Assembly (NCBI GenBank): GCA_024403235.1
Contig: JAKSSF010000003.1
Location: forward strand, 34,737-98,736
Length of the DNA stretch: 64,000 nt
Direction: 5' to 3'
From: Lachnospiraceae bacterium
Lineage (GTDB): Bacteria > Bacillota > Clostridia > Lachnospirales > Lachnospiraceae
The first letter of the stretch is position 1, and the number at the start of each line of letters is the position of its first letter. Under the pieces are notes generated by a model. That model saw only the letters and a list, made by a program, of their open reading frames with translations, made no database searches and was not told the origin of the DNA. Shown one piece after another: positions 36,377 to 46,218 of this stretch. The position numbers and the translations under genes are program-made.

Positions 36377-37687
36377 TTAAAGTTTCATTTTCACTCTATA
36401 AATTCTTGTAAGAGAATCTGTGATTCGCTCTTCGCTTACAGTTCCGTTTTGTACGGCCTCCAATACACCTTCATAGGCTTCTTTAAAGTTTTCCGGCATA
36501 AGAATCATATCCGCACCGGATTTTAATGCCATAATGGCTGCCTGAGAGGAAGAATAATATTCCGAAATAGCTCCCATATTCAAAGCATCTGTAATAATAA
36601 TACCGCTATATCCCATTTCTCCACGAAGAATGTCTGTCATCACTGCAGAAGATAAAGAACAAGGTCTATTGTCTCCTGTCAATGCATTGGCAGAGATATG
36701 CCCAACCATGATGAAATCTGCACCACTGCTGATTCCTGCCTTGAAAGGTTTCCATTCATTTTCTTCCATTTCTTCTTTGGTACGGAAAGTTTCTGCCATT
36801 CCTAAGTGGGTATCCTCTGATGTTCCGCCTAATCCCGGAAAATGTTTCAGACAGGCAGATACATGATTTTCCTGCAATCCCTTTACAGCGGAAGCCACCA
36901 TACTGGAAACCACTGCTGCATCAGAGCCAAAAGCACGATCTCCAATGGCGGAGTCCTGACCAGATACAACCACATCAGCAACCGGTGCAAAATCTACATT
37001 AAAACCATATTGTGTCAAATAAGAAGCAATGGTTGAAGTTGCCTTGTAGGCTGCATAGGTATCCCCTCCTGCTCCAATATTCGCCATGGGGCCTACATTT
37101 TCTTCTCCCAAACTTTCTGCTACACGGCTTACCTTTCCACCCTCTTCATCTACTGCAATGAATAAAGGATATTTGCTAAAAGACAAGGTGGCCGAAATCA
37201 TATCTTTTACCTGTTCCGTGGATTCCAAATTCTTTTTAAAATAAATCAGTCCACCTACCGGATACTTTTCCAACATGGCCTTGGTAGTATCCCCTGCCTG
37301 GGTTACCGTTTCCGTTCCGGTAAGAGCTTCCGGCGTAATCATAAACAGACCGGCCACCTTTTCTTCTAAGGTCATATTGAAAATCATAGAAGCAATATTT
37401 TCTTCCCGTTCCATCGCTTCTAATTCTTCCGGTGTGGGAGGTATTTCTTCCGGCTCCTCTGGAATCGCTTCTTCCTCTTCCAGAATCTGGCTAATCTGTT
37501 CTTCTATTTCTTTGGTCTGGGTATCTTCCTTTTCATTTCCGGTCAATAATTTTATCAGCAAAAAGATACTAATACACAAAACAACCACCAGAACCGCGGC
37601 TGTAGCAAAGGCAATCATTGTATTTTTTCGTCTTCTTTTTCTACGAAGATCGCGCTTCTCTTCTCGTGAGAGCATTTCTCTTTCCAT
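36377..37687 (-). CDS. Glycoside hydrolase family 3 beta-N-acetylhexosaminidase, membrane-anchored
   Basis: 436 aa. A basic N-terminus and one membrane helix (about residues 22-48) are followed by a Glu/Pro-rich spacer, then the GH3 barrel. CLKHFPGLGGTSEDTH holds the family His/Asp catalytic dyad and IITDALNMGAI the nucleophile Asp. This is the NagZ-type layout, but exported, so it should cleave GlcNAc from peptidoglycan fragments outside the membrane. Cell-wall recycling is inferred. Confidence 0.9.
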   Translation of the reverse strand: MEREMLSREEKRDLRRKRRRKNTMIAFATAAVLVVVLCISIFLLIKLLTGNEKEDTQTKEIEEQISQILEEEEAIPEEPEEIPPTPEELEAMEREENIASMIFNMTLEEKVAGLFMITPEALTGTETVTQAGDTTKAMLEKYPVGGLIYFKKNLESTEQVKDMISATLSFSKYPLFIAVDEEGGKVSRVAESLGEENVGPMANIGAGGDTYAAYKATSTIASYLTQYGFNVDFAPVADVVVSGQDSAIGDRAFGSDAAVVSSMVASAVKGLQENHVSACLKHFPGLGGTSEDTHLGMAETFRTKEEMEENEWKPFKAGISSGADFIMVGHISANALTGDNRPCSLSSAVMTDILRGEMGYSGIIITDALNMGAISEYYSSSQAAIMALKSGADMILMPENFKEAYEGVLEAVQNGTVSEERITDSLTRIYRVKMKL

Positions 37688-37740
37688 AGACGAGTCTCTC
37701 CTTTGGAATTACATATCTAATATCCTTTCAAGTATAACAA

Positions 37741-37781
37741 AAATAAAAGCGGGTATCAATCATTTTACCTTGATACCCGCT
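37741..37781 (-). terminator. Strong terminator ending the cryptic transcript upstream of the GH3 gene
   Basis: AGCGGGTATCAA (37748-37759) pairs with TTGATACCCGCT (37770-37781), a 12-bp perfect stem. On the minus strand it is followed by TTTTATTTTTG, so it ends RNA made from 37790-38190. Confidence 0.85.
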
Positions 37782-38162
37782 CCTATACTATACTATCCAA
37801 TGGATCGTCCTCCTATTCAGTTTCTATGTTACCTTCTTTTTGAAGTATCCAATTCTTGTTTTTAGTTGCCACTTTTCGTTTCTTCTTTCGATGTCTTCCC
37901 GATTAGTTTTCTAGTACCTCTTTATATGCTTCTTTACGCATTGTCAAATATTTTTCTCTTTTGTACTTCACTGTAAATCCTTTGTACTTCGAAAGTTAAA
38001 ACTTTTACTTCATTGGTTTTTTAACTTATATTTCTGGTGGTCCGTACCTCCTTTTCTTATTATCTTTGGTTTCTTTTTCTTTCTTCTTTAGTACATTTCC
38101 TCTTTTCGTAGATTAAAAATTTTATCTTTTGTACTTTTCTGTCGTTTTTCTTTTGTTTATGT
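37782..38162 (-). ncRNA. Predicted purine-rich transcript of unknown function
   Basis: Bounded by a consensus promoter (38167-38195) and a strong terminator (37741-37781). The minus-strand RNA would be about 400 nt and very rich in A and G. It has no ORF above about 25 codons. The best small one starts at GTG near 37971 after AAAGGA, begins VKYKREKYLTMRKEAYK, and after its TAA the same frame continues open for about 30 codons. An AAAAGGAGGT element with no start codon nearby lies near 38050. It could be a regulatory RNA, a set of tiny ORFs, or a decayed gene. Confidence 0.45.
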
Positions 38163-38166
38163 CCCT

Positions 38167-38195
38167 ATTATAATAATGGTGTCCTTATTTGTCAA
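38167..38195 (-). promoter_or_regulatory. Consensus sigma-A promoter in the gap upstream of the GH3 gene
   Basis: TTGACA (38190-38195), a 17-bp spacer and TATAAT (38167-38172) on the minus strand, exact at both hexamers. The rest of this gap (38196-38360) is AT-rich with no feature I can support. Confidence 0.8.
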
Positions 38196-38360
38196 CACAT
38201 TTTAAATTATTTTTTAATATTTTTTGTTTTCTTTATATGTTTTATATTTTTGACAGTATTTTATCTGCAATCATCTCTATTTTCTGACATTTTTCGACAA
38301 AAATTAACATTATTTTTATGATATTTCCATATACGATATCTATAAAAACGAAACACAATA

Positions 38361-38410
38361 AAAATCCCCCTAAGTAGATTTTGGTTATTTACCATGTCTC
38401 CTTAAGGGGA
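38361..38410 (-). terminator. Terminator after the aspartate kinase gene
   Basis: TCCCCCTAAG (38365-38374) pairs with CTTAAGGGGA (38401-38410) with one mismatch and a 26-nt loop. The minus-strand tail is TTTTTATT. Confidence 0.65.
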
Positions 38411-38466
38411 ATTCTGTTCCTCTTTTCGATAGATTTTTAGTTCTTCTATTCTCTATTATCCAACGC

Positions 38467-39798
38467 TTATTCTTCAATCTCCAGTTTAGATAATACGAAA
38501 GTATTGTAAATTGCCTGAATTGCTTTTTCAAAATCTGCATTTGCCACACCAATGATAATGTTCAACTCAGAGGATCCCTGATCAATCATTTTAATATTGA
38601 TGTGGGCATGTGCCAAAGACGCAAAAATGGTTGCAGCAGTACCACGCATAGACTTCATACCACGACCTACGACTGCAATCAACGCAAGATCTGCTTCAAT
38701 GTCGATGGTATCCGGTCTGGCCAAACGATGAATACCGGTTACTACCTGCTGCTCCTTATCCATAAATTCATCTTGATGTACAAACACGGTTAAGGTGTCA
38801 ATACCGGACGGCATATGTTCAAAGGAAATACCATTGTCTTCAAATACATTCAGAACTTTACGACCAAAACCAATTTCGGAGTTCATCATGTCTTTTTCAA
38901 TATTAATAGAGCAGAAACCTTTCTTACCGGCAATACCGGTAATCACAAATTTAGACTTCTGACAGGTACTTTCTACAATCCATGTACCATTGTCCTCCGG
39001 CGCATTGGTGTTACGGATATTAATTGGAATACCTTCTTGACGAACCGGGAAGATAGCGTCTTCATGTAATACGCTGGCACCCATGTAGGACAATTCTCGT
39101 AATTCTTTATAAGTAATGGTTTCGATACCAACCGGGTTATCAATAATTCTAGGATCCGCAATCAAAAATCCTGACACATCAGTCCAGTTTTCATACACAT
39201 CTGCACATACCGCTTGCGCTACGATAGAACCGGTAATATCAGAGCCGCCTCTGGAGAAGGTCTTTACCTTTCCATCATGGAATGAACCATAAAATCCCGG
39301 GATAACTGCTCTTTCATGCTTTGCAAGTTTTGCAGACAACACCTTTTGAGTTTGATCTGCATCTAAAGTGCCATCCTCATGGAAGAAAATTACGGTGGCA
39401 GAATCAATGAACACAACATCCAAATAGTTTGCCATAATAATGCCGTTTAAATATTCTCCACGAGAAGCAGCATAATCACTGCCCGCTTTTTCCTTAAAGT
39501 TTTTCTCAATCAAGTCAAACTCAGAATCCAGAGACAAATCCAACTCCAAGCCTTTGATAATCTCGTTATAACGCTCTTTGATGGCTACTAATTTTTCACT
39601 AAAATTTTCGCCAGCTTCTGCCGCATGATAACAGTCATATAACATATCTGTTACCTTTATATCAGCAGAAAACCGTTTCCCTGGTGCAGAAGGTACTACA
39701 TACTTTCTGTCTGTATCTGCATGGATAATTTCTCCAACTTTTTTAAATTGTTCTGCACTGGCTAAAGAACTTCCGCCAAATTTTACTACTTTTTTCAT
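38467..39798 (-). CDS. Aspartate kinase (monofunctional)
   Basis: 443 aa from the ATG at 39796-39798 (MKKVVKFGGSSLAS); a GTG 9 bp upstream (39807) is an alternative. KFGGSS and SRGGSDITGS are kinase signatures. The C-terminal part carries two ACT domains (about 290-443) that bind amino-acid effectors. It makes aspartyl phosphate, the first step toward lysine, threonine and methionine. With hom and apgM upstream the cluster suggests a threonine/homoserine branch enzyme. Confidence 0.93.
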   Translation of the reverse strand: MKKVVKFGGSSLASAEQFKKVGEIIHADTDRKYVVPSAPGKRFSADIKVTDMLYDCYHAAEAGENFSEKLVAIKERYNEIIKGLELDLSLDSEFDLIEKNFKEKAGSDYAASRGEYLNGIIMANYLDVVFIDSATVIFFHEDGTLDADQTQKVLSAKLAKHERAVIPGFYGSFHDGKVKTFSRGGSDITGSIVAQAVCADVYENWTDVSGFLIADPRIIDNPVGIETITYKELRELSYMGASVLHEDAIFPVRQEGIPINIRNTNAPEDNGTWIVESTCQKSKFVITGIAGKKGFCSINIEKDMMNSEIGFGRKVLNVFEDNGISFEHMPSGIDTLTVFVHQDEFMDKEQQVVTGIHRLARPDTIDIEADLALIAVVGRGMKSMRGTAATIFASLAHAHINIKMIDQGSSELNIIIGVANADFEKAIQAIYNTFVLSKLEIEE

Positions 39799-39843
39799 AC
39801 TAGTCACTCTTTTCCTTATTTTGAATTTAGCCTTATTCTGAAT

Positions 39844-41046
39844 TTATCTCTCCCAGAGTCTATCGATTAACTCGTGGCCTTTCTCCACCTTTATACCGGT
39901 TAGGGCTGCTTCCCTCTCATTATAATTCCAGGTTTCTGACCGTTCCTTTGTACTATCATACAATAAAAAGGGAACAGAATTAGAGGTGTGAGTACGCACT
40001 CGAATAGGCGTTGGATGATCCGGTAATACTAACAATCTATATTCCACATTTTGAGCATCCAATGCAGCGGTCAAAGGTTCTATAACCTTTTCGTCCAAAT
40101 ATTCAATTGCCTGGACCTTTCGTTCCACACTACCTTGATGGCCCATTTCATCCGGTGCTTCCACATGAATATACGCGAAATCATATCCATCTTCACAAAG
40201 GGCTTTGATAGCTGCCTGGGTTTTGCCGGCATAGTTTGTATGGAGTCCACCATTGGCCCCTTCTACCTTTGCTACGCCCATACCAGCTCCCACTGCAATT
40301 CCTTTTAATAAATCCACCGCAGAAATCATCATTCCTTTTTTGCCGGTTTTCTCCTGGAAAGAAGAAAGCATAGGTTTGGTTCCTGCTCCCCAAAACCAAC
40401 AACAGTTAGCAGGATTTAATCCCTGTTTCTTTCTTTCTATATTCAAAGGATGATCCTTTAATATCTCATAACTTTTTTTCATCATATGCAAGAGCATAGG
40501 ATCTTTGGGAAGATGTTGTCCAATGGTCTGGCCTAATACATCATGAGGCTGCACCAAATCAATTACCTGGCCATTTTCCCAGATCAGGCAATGGCGATAG
40601 CTGGTTCCCACATAAAAATGATACTGTTCTGTTTCCAGTTGTTCTTTTACTGCGTTTAATAAAACAGCACAATCCTCAGTGCTGATTTCACTGGAACTAT
40701 GATCAATAATTGTTTTTTCCTCAAAAGGTACATCATCATCACTGATGGTAACGATATTACAGCGAAGCGCAATATCTGTATCCTTCATAGGTACTCCGAT
40801 ACTCAACGCCTCCAAGGGAGATCTTCCGGAGTAATATTTCTTGGCGTCATATCCCAATACAGAAAGGTTAGCCGTATCTGATCCCGGTTTCATTCCCTCC
40901 GGTATGGTATGTACCATGCCCACCTCTGCTTTTTTACTTAAACGGTCCATTGCAGGAGTCTTGGCATACTCCAACGGTGTCTTTCCACCCAAAGCCTCGA
41001 TAGGCTCATCTGCCATACCATCTCCTAATACGATTACATATTTCAT
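39844..41046 (-). CDS. apgM: Cofactor-independent phosphoglycerate mutase-like protein (ApgM family)
   Basis: 400 aa from the ATG at 41044-41046 (MKYVIVLGDGMADEP), with GGAG about 9 bp upstream. It belongs to the alkaline phosphatase superfamily; metal ligands are suggested by LGDGMAD, SDTANLSVLGYD and the LPDHPTP segment. Archaeal-type iPGM proteins in hom-lysC clusters of bacteria are thought to act as a missing homoserine kinase (ThrB substitute). The flanking hom and aspartate kinase genes support that here. Confidence 0.88.
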   Translation of the reverse strand: MKYVIVLGDGMADEPIEALGGKTPLEYAKTPAMDRLSKKAEVGMVHTIPEGMKPGSDTANLSVLGYDAKKYYSGRSPLEALSIGVPMKDTDIALRCNIVTISDDDVPFEEKTIIDHSSSEISTEDCAVLLNAVKEQLETEQYHFYVGTSYRHCLIWENGQVIDLVQPHDVLGQTIGQHLPKDPMLLHMMKKSYEILKDHPLNIERKKQGLNPANCCWFWGAGTKPMLSSFQEKTGKKGMMISAVDLLKGIAVGAGMGVAKVEGANGGLHTNYAGKTQAAIKALCEDGYDFAYIHVEAPDEMGHQGSVERKVQAIEYLDEKVIEPLTAALDAQNVEYRLLVLPDHPTPIRVRTHTSNSVPFLLYDSTKERSETWNYNEREAALTGIKVEKGHELIDRLWER

Positions 41047-41099
41047 TACTATCATCTCCAAACAGCATTTATTAAATCATTTTATAATTTTTGCATATT

Positions 41100-42302
41100 T
41101 TAGATATTTACTCTGATTCTGGTAATCATTTCCGGTAATTCTTTTACCAAATTATTAAATGCTTTTTCTGTCATTTCTGCAGTCATAAAGCCCACTTCAT
41201 CAGGCAGTGCTTCTATCAAGGTAGCATCTCCAAACAGCGACATAGCTTTATCCTTTGCATCTGCAGGAACACGAACAAAGAACTTCCAGGGAAGATTCTG
41301 ATAATCCTCTAATTCCTGTTTTTCATTTTCCCAAATGCAGGTAACTGTTTTTCCCAAATGTCTGGCACAGTCTACCACATCGGAAACAACTGCACTGGCA
41401 GTAGGAAGTTTTCCTGCACCCCTACCGTAATACATGGAATCGTCTAACATATTGCTATGCACAAAAACCGCATTAAATACATCGTTTACCCCAAACAAAG
41501 GATGGGAATCCTGTAACATAACAGGTGCTACCATTGCCACGTAACCTGTTTCTGTTTTCTTACTCATTGCCAGCAGTTTTACAGAACGTCCCAACTTTTT
41601 AGCATATACAAAATCCTGTGCGGAAATCTTAGTGATACCTTCTGTATAAATATCTTCGTACTGTACTGTTTTTCTGGACATTAAGGAAGAAAGAATAGCA
41701 ATTTTACGACAAGCATCATATCCTTCCACATCTGCTTCCGGATTCTTTTCTGCATATCCTTTTGCCTGGGCCTCCTTCAATACAACATCAAAATCAGCGC
41801 CTTCCTTTGCCATTTTGGTAAGAATGTAATTGGTAGTGCCATTCAAAATACCCATAATGGATTCAATTCTTTCCGCTGTCAAAGAATAATTGATGGTACG
41901 AATCAAAGGAATACCACCACCTACACTGGCTTCAAATAAATAATTACACTTGTTTTCTTTTGCCAACTGCAGTAATTCCGGCCCATGTGCTGCTACCAAT
42001 TCTTTATTAGAGGTACATACACTGATGCCTCTTTCCAATGCTTTTTTTGAGAAGGTGAATGCTGGTTCCACACCGCCCATAGTTTCGCAAATAATCTTTA
42101 CCTGACTATCTTCTAAAATAGTGTTTACATCATGAACAACCTTGCTCTCATAAGGATCTCCGGGAAAATCCCGTAAATCCAAAATATATTTCACTTCAAT
42201 GCCTTCTCCGGCACGAACTGCAATTTCTTTCTTATTTTCTTCCAGAACCTGTACTACGCCACTACCTACAGTTCCATATCCAAATACTGCTGCCTGAATC
42301 AT
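41100..42302 (-). CDS. hom: Homoserine dehydrogenase
   Basis: 400 aa from the ATG at 42300-42302 (MIQAAVFGYGTVGSGV), preceded by AAAGGAGAG. GYGTVGSGVVQVL is the NAD(P)-binding motif, and the catalytic region is GILNGTTNYILTKM with KNPEADVEGYDACRK. There is a short C-terminal extension but no full ACT domain; an ACT protein is encoded just upstream. It reduces aspartate semialdehyde to homoserine. Confidence 0.94.
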   Translation of the reverse strand: MIQAAVFGYGTVGSGVVQVLEENKKEIAVRAGEGIEVKYILDLRDFPGDPYESKVVHDVNTILEDSQVKIICETMGGVEPAFTFSKKALERGISVCTSNKELVAAHGPELLQLAKENKCNYLFEASVGGGIPLIRTINYSLTAERIESIMGILNGTTNYILTKMAKEGADFDVVLKEAQAKGYAEKNPEADVEGYDACRKIAILSSLMSRKTVQYEDIYTEGITKISAQDFVYAKKLGRSVKLLAMSKKTETGYVAMVAPVMLQDSHPLFGVNDVFNAVFVHSNMLDDSMYYGRGAGKLPTASAVVSDVVDCARHLGKTVTCIWENEKQELEDYQNLPWKFFVRVPADAKDKAMSLFGDATLIEALPDEVGFMTAEMTEKAFNNLVKELPEMITRIRVNI

Positions 42303-42379
42303 TTCTGACTCTCCTTTTCTTCTTTCAGTTAAGCACACATTCCATGCTTTTTTCTTATTATTTATGTTGTTCTTTACTT

Positions 42380-42823
42380 CTATTCTTTTGCAAGTAATTT
42401 TACTTTATGTACAGCCTTTTGCTGCTCTAAGGATGCAACCATTTCCGCCACATCCCTCGTGGTTGGCAAAATCTGAATACTTAAACTCAATGCTGCCACT
42501 CCATTAATAGGAATACTTTGATGAATGGTTAAAATATTTGCACCAAAATCTGCAATTATTCTTAGTACAAGGGATAACGCTCCCGGCTCATCGTCCATCT
42601 GAAAAGTAAGATTAATAGTTGTTCCCTTTGCATTATCATGAAAGGTAAAAATGTCTTCTTTATATTTGTAAAAGGAACTACGGCTAATGCCAACCAAATC
42701 TGTAGCTTCTTGCACCGATAAAGCTTTTCCTGTTTCCAGTAATTTTTTCGCTTCAACCACCTTTAACAGTACTTCCGGCAAGGCTTTTTCTTTTACCACA
42801 TAAAACTTTGTAGTCTTTGTCAT
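42380..42823 (-). CDS. ACT-domain protein (PheB/UPF0735 type)
   Basis: 147 aa from the ATG at 42821-42823 (MTKTTKFYVVKEKALPEVL), with AGGAAGG just upstream. The N-terminal half has a helix-turn-helix-like part (QEATDLVGISRSSFYKYKED), the C-terminal half is an ACT domain (NLTFQMDDEPGALSLVLRII). The UPF0735 family commonly precedes hom. It probably senses an amino acid and affects this pathway. It is the first gene of the hom-apgM-aspartate kinase run. Confidence 0.88.
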   Translation of the reverse strand: MTKTTKFYVVKEKALPEVLLKVVEAKKLLETGKALSVQEATDLVGISRSSFYKYKEDIFTFHDNAKGTTINLTFQMDDEPGALSLVLRIIADFGANILTIHQSIPINGVAALSLSIQILPTTRDVAEMVASLEQQKAVHKVKLLAKE

Positions 42824-42873
42824 AGTCACCTTCCTGTTTTTCTACCACAAACATTTGTATTCTCGCGAAAGAT

Positions 42874-42902
42874 ATTCTATCACACTAATCCACTGCTTTC
42901 AA
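42874..42902 (-). promoter_or_regulatory. Promoter of the ACT-hom-apgM-aspartate kinase run
   Basis: On the minus strand TTGAAA (42897-42902), a 17-bp spacer and TAGAAT (42874-42879). I saw no T-box or known riboswitch in the short leader. Confidence 0.65.
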
Positions 42903-42987
42903 CCCTGGATTTCTATTTTTCATTTCTTTTTATGAACTTATTCCTCACTGATGCAGTTCTGCCCCAAAATGCTTTTTTACGCAAGAA

Positions 42988-43014
42988 AGAGACTGCCAAA
43001 AACTGGCAATCTCT
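42988..43014 (-). terminator. Terminator after glyA
   Basis: AGAGACTGCCA (42988-42998) pairs with TGGCAATCTCT (43004-43014) with one G-U pair. The minus-strand tail is TTTCTTG. Confidence 0.65.
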
Positions 43015-43083
43015 TCAAATAGCATCTTTGCTATCCAAGTTTTCTATAGTACTTATTTAGAAAAACTGTTACTTTTCACTCCA

Positions 43084-44322
43084 TTAAATCAAGGGATATT
43101 TCTTGGTTAACGCTTCTACAATCTGGAATGCTTCCGGAACCTTTTCTTCTCCGCCTTTTACAACCAATGCGATTGCTTCTGCGATTTTATCCATATCTTC
43201 TTCATTCATACCGCGGCTGGTAACTGCAGGAGTTCCTAAACGAATACCACTGGTAACGAAAGGAGATTTGGGATCGTTTGGAATGGTATTTTTATTTGCA
43301 GTAATATGAGCACTATCCAACAATTTTTCAATGGCTTTTCCAGTTAAATCAAATGGTGTTAAATCCATTAACATTAAATGATTGTCAGTTCCGCCGGAAA
43401 CAATTTTAATACCACGATCCATTAAGCCTTTGCAAAGTGCCTGCGCATTCTTCACAATATTCTGCTGATATACCTTGAAATCATCCTGCAATGCTTCCTG
43501 GAAGCATACAGCCTTTGCTGCGATAACATGCATCAAAGGGCCACCCTGGGTACCAGGGAAAATAGCTTTGTTAAAGTTATATTTATCCTGCATCTCCTGG
43601 CTACTTAAAATCAAACCGCCACGAGGTCCGCGCAAGGTTTTATGAGTTGTAGTTGTCACTACATGGGCATAAGGAATTGGGCTTGGATGAAGACCTGCTG
43701 CAACAAGACCTGCAATATGGGCCATATCAACCATTAATACAGCGCCAACTTCATCTGCTACTTCACGGAATTTCTTAAAATCTATGGTTCTGGCATACGC
43801 AGAGGCACCGGCAATAATCATTTTGGGCTTGCATTCTAATGCCAACTCTCTCATTTTATCATAATCTAAAAATCCATCGTCATTTACACCATAAGGTACT
43901 ACATTAAAATATTTACCGGATAAATTTACCGGGCTACCATGGGTCAAATGTCCGCCATGATCTAAATTCATACCCATAATTGTATCGCCTGGATTCAAAA
44001 TAGCAAACTGCACTGCCATATTTGCCTGTGCGCCGGAATGGGGCTGCACATTTGCATATTCACATCCAAACAACTTTTTCGCCCTTTCAATGGCTAGGTT
44101 TTCTACCACATCCACAACATCACAACCGCCATAATATCTTTTTCCCGGATAGCCTTCTGCATATTTATTGGTAAAAGGACTTCCCATAGCTGCCATAACG
44201 GCTTTGCTTACCCAGTTTTCAGATGCAATCAATTCAATATGACTATTTTGTCTGTTTAACTCTGCCTCAATTGCCTCCGCAATCTGAGGGTCCACTGTTT
44301 TTACTTCCTCAAAAGAATACAT
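43084..44322 (-). CDS. glyA: Serine hydroxymethyltransferase
   Basis: 412 aa from the ATG at 44320-44322 ([13 protein letters not shown]), preceded by GAGAGGTG. The PLP lysine lies in [24 protein letters not shown] and [13 protein letters not shown] are substrate- and PLP-binding segments. It interconverts serine and glycine with tetrahydrofolate. It follows the SfsA-MutY gene by 90 bp. Confidence 0.96.
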   Translation of the reverse strand: MYSFEEVKTVDPQIAEAIEAELNRQNSHIELIASENWVSKAVMAAMGSPFTNKYAEGYPGKRYYGGCDVVDVVENLAIERAKKLFGCEYANVQPHSGAQANMAVQFAILNPGDTIMGMNLDHGGHLTHGSPVNLSGKYFNVVPYGVNDDGFLDYDKMRELALECKPKMIIAGASAYARTIDFKKFREVADEVGAVLMVDMAHIAGLVAAGLHPSPIPYAHVVTTTTHKTLRGPRGGLILSSQEMQDKYNFNKAIFPGTQGGPLMHVIAAKAVCFQEALQDDFKVYQQNIVKNAQALCKGLMDRGIKIVSGGTDNHLMLMDLTPFDLTGKAIEKLLDSAHITANKNTIPNDPKSPFVTSGIRLGTPAVTSRGMNEEDMDKIAEAIALVVKGGEEKVPEAFQIVEALTKKYPLI

Positions 44323-44412
44323 AGTACACACCTCTCTTTTTCTTGAAATTTCTTGGTCTGTCAATTGATGTTATCTTAACATACTCCTATTGAAATTTCT
44401 AGTAATTTCCAC

Positions 44413-46188
44413 CTACTGGGATTCCAAGTTTTGCTTCCCTTGCCGGATCTGCAAATAGTCTGTATAGGTTCTAAAAGCAGATGGTAAAGGATATTTTTCC
44501 TGTGCTTCATTCGTTTTTACAAAAATCCATTTCAAATCAGAAGATACTGCCCTTTCTGACAATTCATCCACCTGGATTTTATACCCCAGCATATGCCACT
44601 CTTTATGGGTAAAGATATGTTTTGCATTTTCTAATTTTTGAATTCGTAAAGGCTGTAATCCTATGGATTTCAAATAAGAAACCACTGCCTTTTCGCTTTT
44701 ATGGCCTTCTAAAGAAGGAAATTCATATAAGGAAGCCAATAGCCCCTTAGGGGGGCGTTTGTGAACCGCATAGGTTTCTGCATCTTGAATCAATAAAATG
44801 GTTTTTTTCTCTATAGAACGATCCTTCTTTGGCGCTTTTTTAGGATACTCTTGCTCCACACCCATTGCATGGGCTTTACATAGTCTTTCCCAAGGACATA
44901 TTTCACACTTTGGCATACCATTGGGTAAACAAACCATGGCTCCAAGTTCCATCAAAGCCTGGTTATATTCCCCCGGTTTCTCTTCCGGAATGATTTCCAA
45001 AATCTGTCTTTCCAGTTGTTTTTTTACCTCAGGATTAGAAATTTCCTCTTCTATACACAACAGTCTTGAAAAAATTCGTAATACATTTCCGTCTACTGCA
45101 GGTGCTCTTTGTCCAAAAGCAATAGAAGCAATGGCCCCTGCGGTATAACTTCCAATTCCGCTTAATTTCTGTAATTCCAGCCAATCAGAAGGCATTTGAC
45201 CGCTGTAGTCATTTTGTATTTGGCAAGCTGCTTTCTGTAAATTTCGAACGCGATTATAGTATCCAAGGCCTTCCCACAGTTTCAAAAGGACTTCTTCCTC
45301 CGCATTTGCCAAAGCCTCTATTGTGGGAAGTTTCTCCAAGAACCGTTTGAAGTAAGGTTTTACCGCTTCTACTCTGGTTTGCTGTAGCATAATTTCAGAT
45401 AGCCATACATAATAAGGCGAAGGATTTTCCCGCCAAGGTAGACTTCTATGTCCTGCTTCATACCATTTCATTAAGGGTGTTATGGAATCAATCATTGAGG
45501 CGGTTGCAGATACAAAAACAGGCACAGAGCTCTGTATTTCCATACTGTCTTTTGTGACGATTGTGTCATATGCCAATACCTTAACCCCTGCAAACGCTGC
45601 AGATTCCAGTGCCTTCGCAAATTCCGGATGGCGTTCTCTGTTTGGCAGAAAATACGACACCTGATTCATCTGTATCACAAATAGCACATAGGCTTCATAT
45701 CCTTTTTTTACCAAGGATTCTAATTCTTTTAAATGCTTTATGGCTCTTTCTGAAGGTGCATCCGGAAAGCTTACAACAGAATCCTGTTCCAATGTCACTC
45801 CCTTTACTTCCAAAAAGATTTGTCGTTCTCCGCTTTCTACATAAAAATCAAACCGTGAGTCTCCATAAGAAAACTCCGGTTTGAAATAAGTAATATTCTG
45901 TACAAAATTCCCCGCTTCAATCCATTCCTTAACCGCCTGGTTCGGCGCTTGGGAATCCATATTAATCATCCGTCCGTTCTTTTCTACTGCAATCAAATCA
46001 TACCTTGTTTTTCTTGCAAGATTTCCTTCATCAGCAAGATAAACCGTTGCATGGTCCTGCAATAGTTCTTTGCAGCGCCCTGTATTCTTGACATGAACCA
46101 CTTCCTCTTGCCCATCAATTAGAACATGGGCGATAAAACGGTTTGGTCTGGATAAAAATGTACCTTCTACAACCTTTTTATAATTCAT
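44413..46188 (-). CDS. SfsA-MutY fusion: SfsA nuclease domain plus adenine DNA glycosylase
   Basis: 591 aa from the ATG at 46186-46188 (MNYKKVVEGTFLSRPNR; AAAGGA upstream). Residues about 1-235 match full-length SfsA, with KNTGRCKELL and DSRFDFYVESGERQIFLEVKGVTLE (PD-(D/E)XK-like core). Residues about 245-591 match MutY: LSEIMLQQTRVE (catalytic Glu), the HhH motif KLSGIGSYTAGAIASIAF with VDGNVLR (catalytic Asp), a C-X6-C-X2-C-X5-C iron-sulfur loop ending at CPWERLC, and a NUDIX-like end with HIFTHKEWHML. The MutY part would remove A opposite 8-oxoG. There is no stop or start at the join; it reads as one protein. Confidence 0.88.
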   Translation of the reverse strand: MNYKKVVEGTFLSRPNRFIAHVLIDGQEEVVHVKNTGRCKELLQDHATVYLADEGNLARKTRYDLIAVEKNGRMINMDSQAPNQAVKEWIEAGNFVQNITYFKPEFSYGDSRFDFYVESGERQIFLEVKGVTLEQDSVVSFPDAPSERAIKHLKELESLVKKGYEAYVLFVIQMNQVSYFLPNRERHPEFAKALESAAFAGVKVLAYDTIVTKDSMEIQSSVPVFVSATASMIDSITPLMKWYEAGHRSLPWRENPSPYYVWLSEIMLQQTRVEAVKPYFKRFLEKLPTIEALANAEEEVLLKLWEGLGYYNRVRNLQKAACQIQNDYSGQMPSDWLELQKLSGIGSYTAGAIASIAFGQRAPAVDGNVLRIFSRLLCIEEEISNPEVKKQLERQILEIIPEEKPGEYNQALMELGAMVCLPNGMPKCEICPWERLCKAHAMGVEQEYPKKAPKKDRSIEKKTILLIQDAETYAVHKRPPKGLLASLYEFPSLEGHKSEKAVVSYLKSIGLQPLRIQKLENAKHIFTHKEWHMLGYKIQVDELSERAVSSDLKWIFVKTNEAQEKYPLPSAFRTYTDYLQIRQGKQNLESQ

Positions 46189-46218
46189 CCTATCCTTTGC
46201 CTCTCTGTCCAATAAACT

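Noticed and set aside
42824..43083. T-box or amino-acid riboswitch upstream of the threonine-pathway run
   Set aside because: The leader is short and no T-box sequence or extended structure is visible; only a plain promoter and the glyA terminator.
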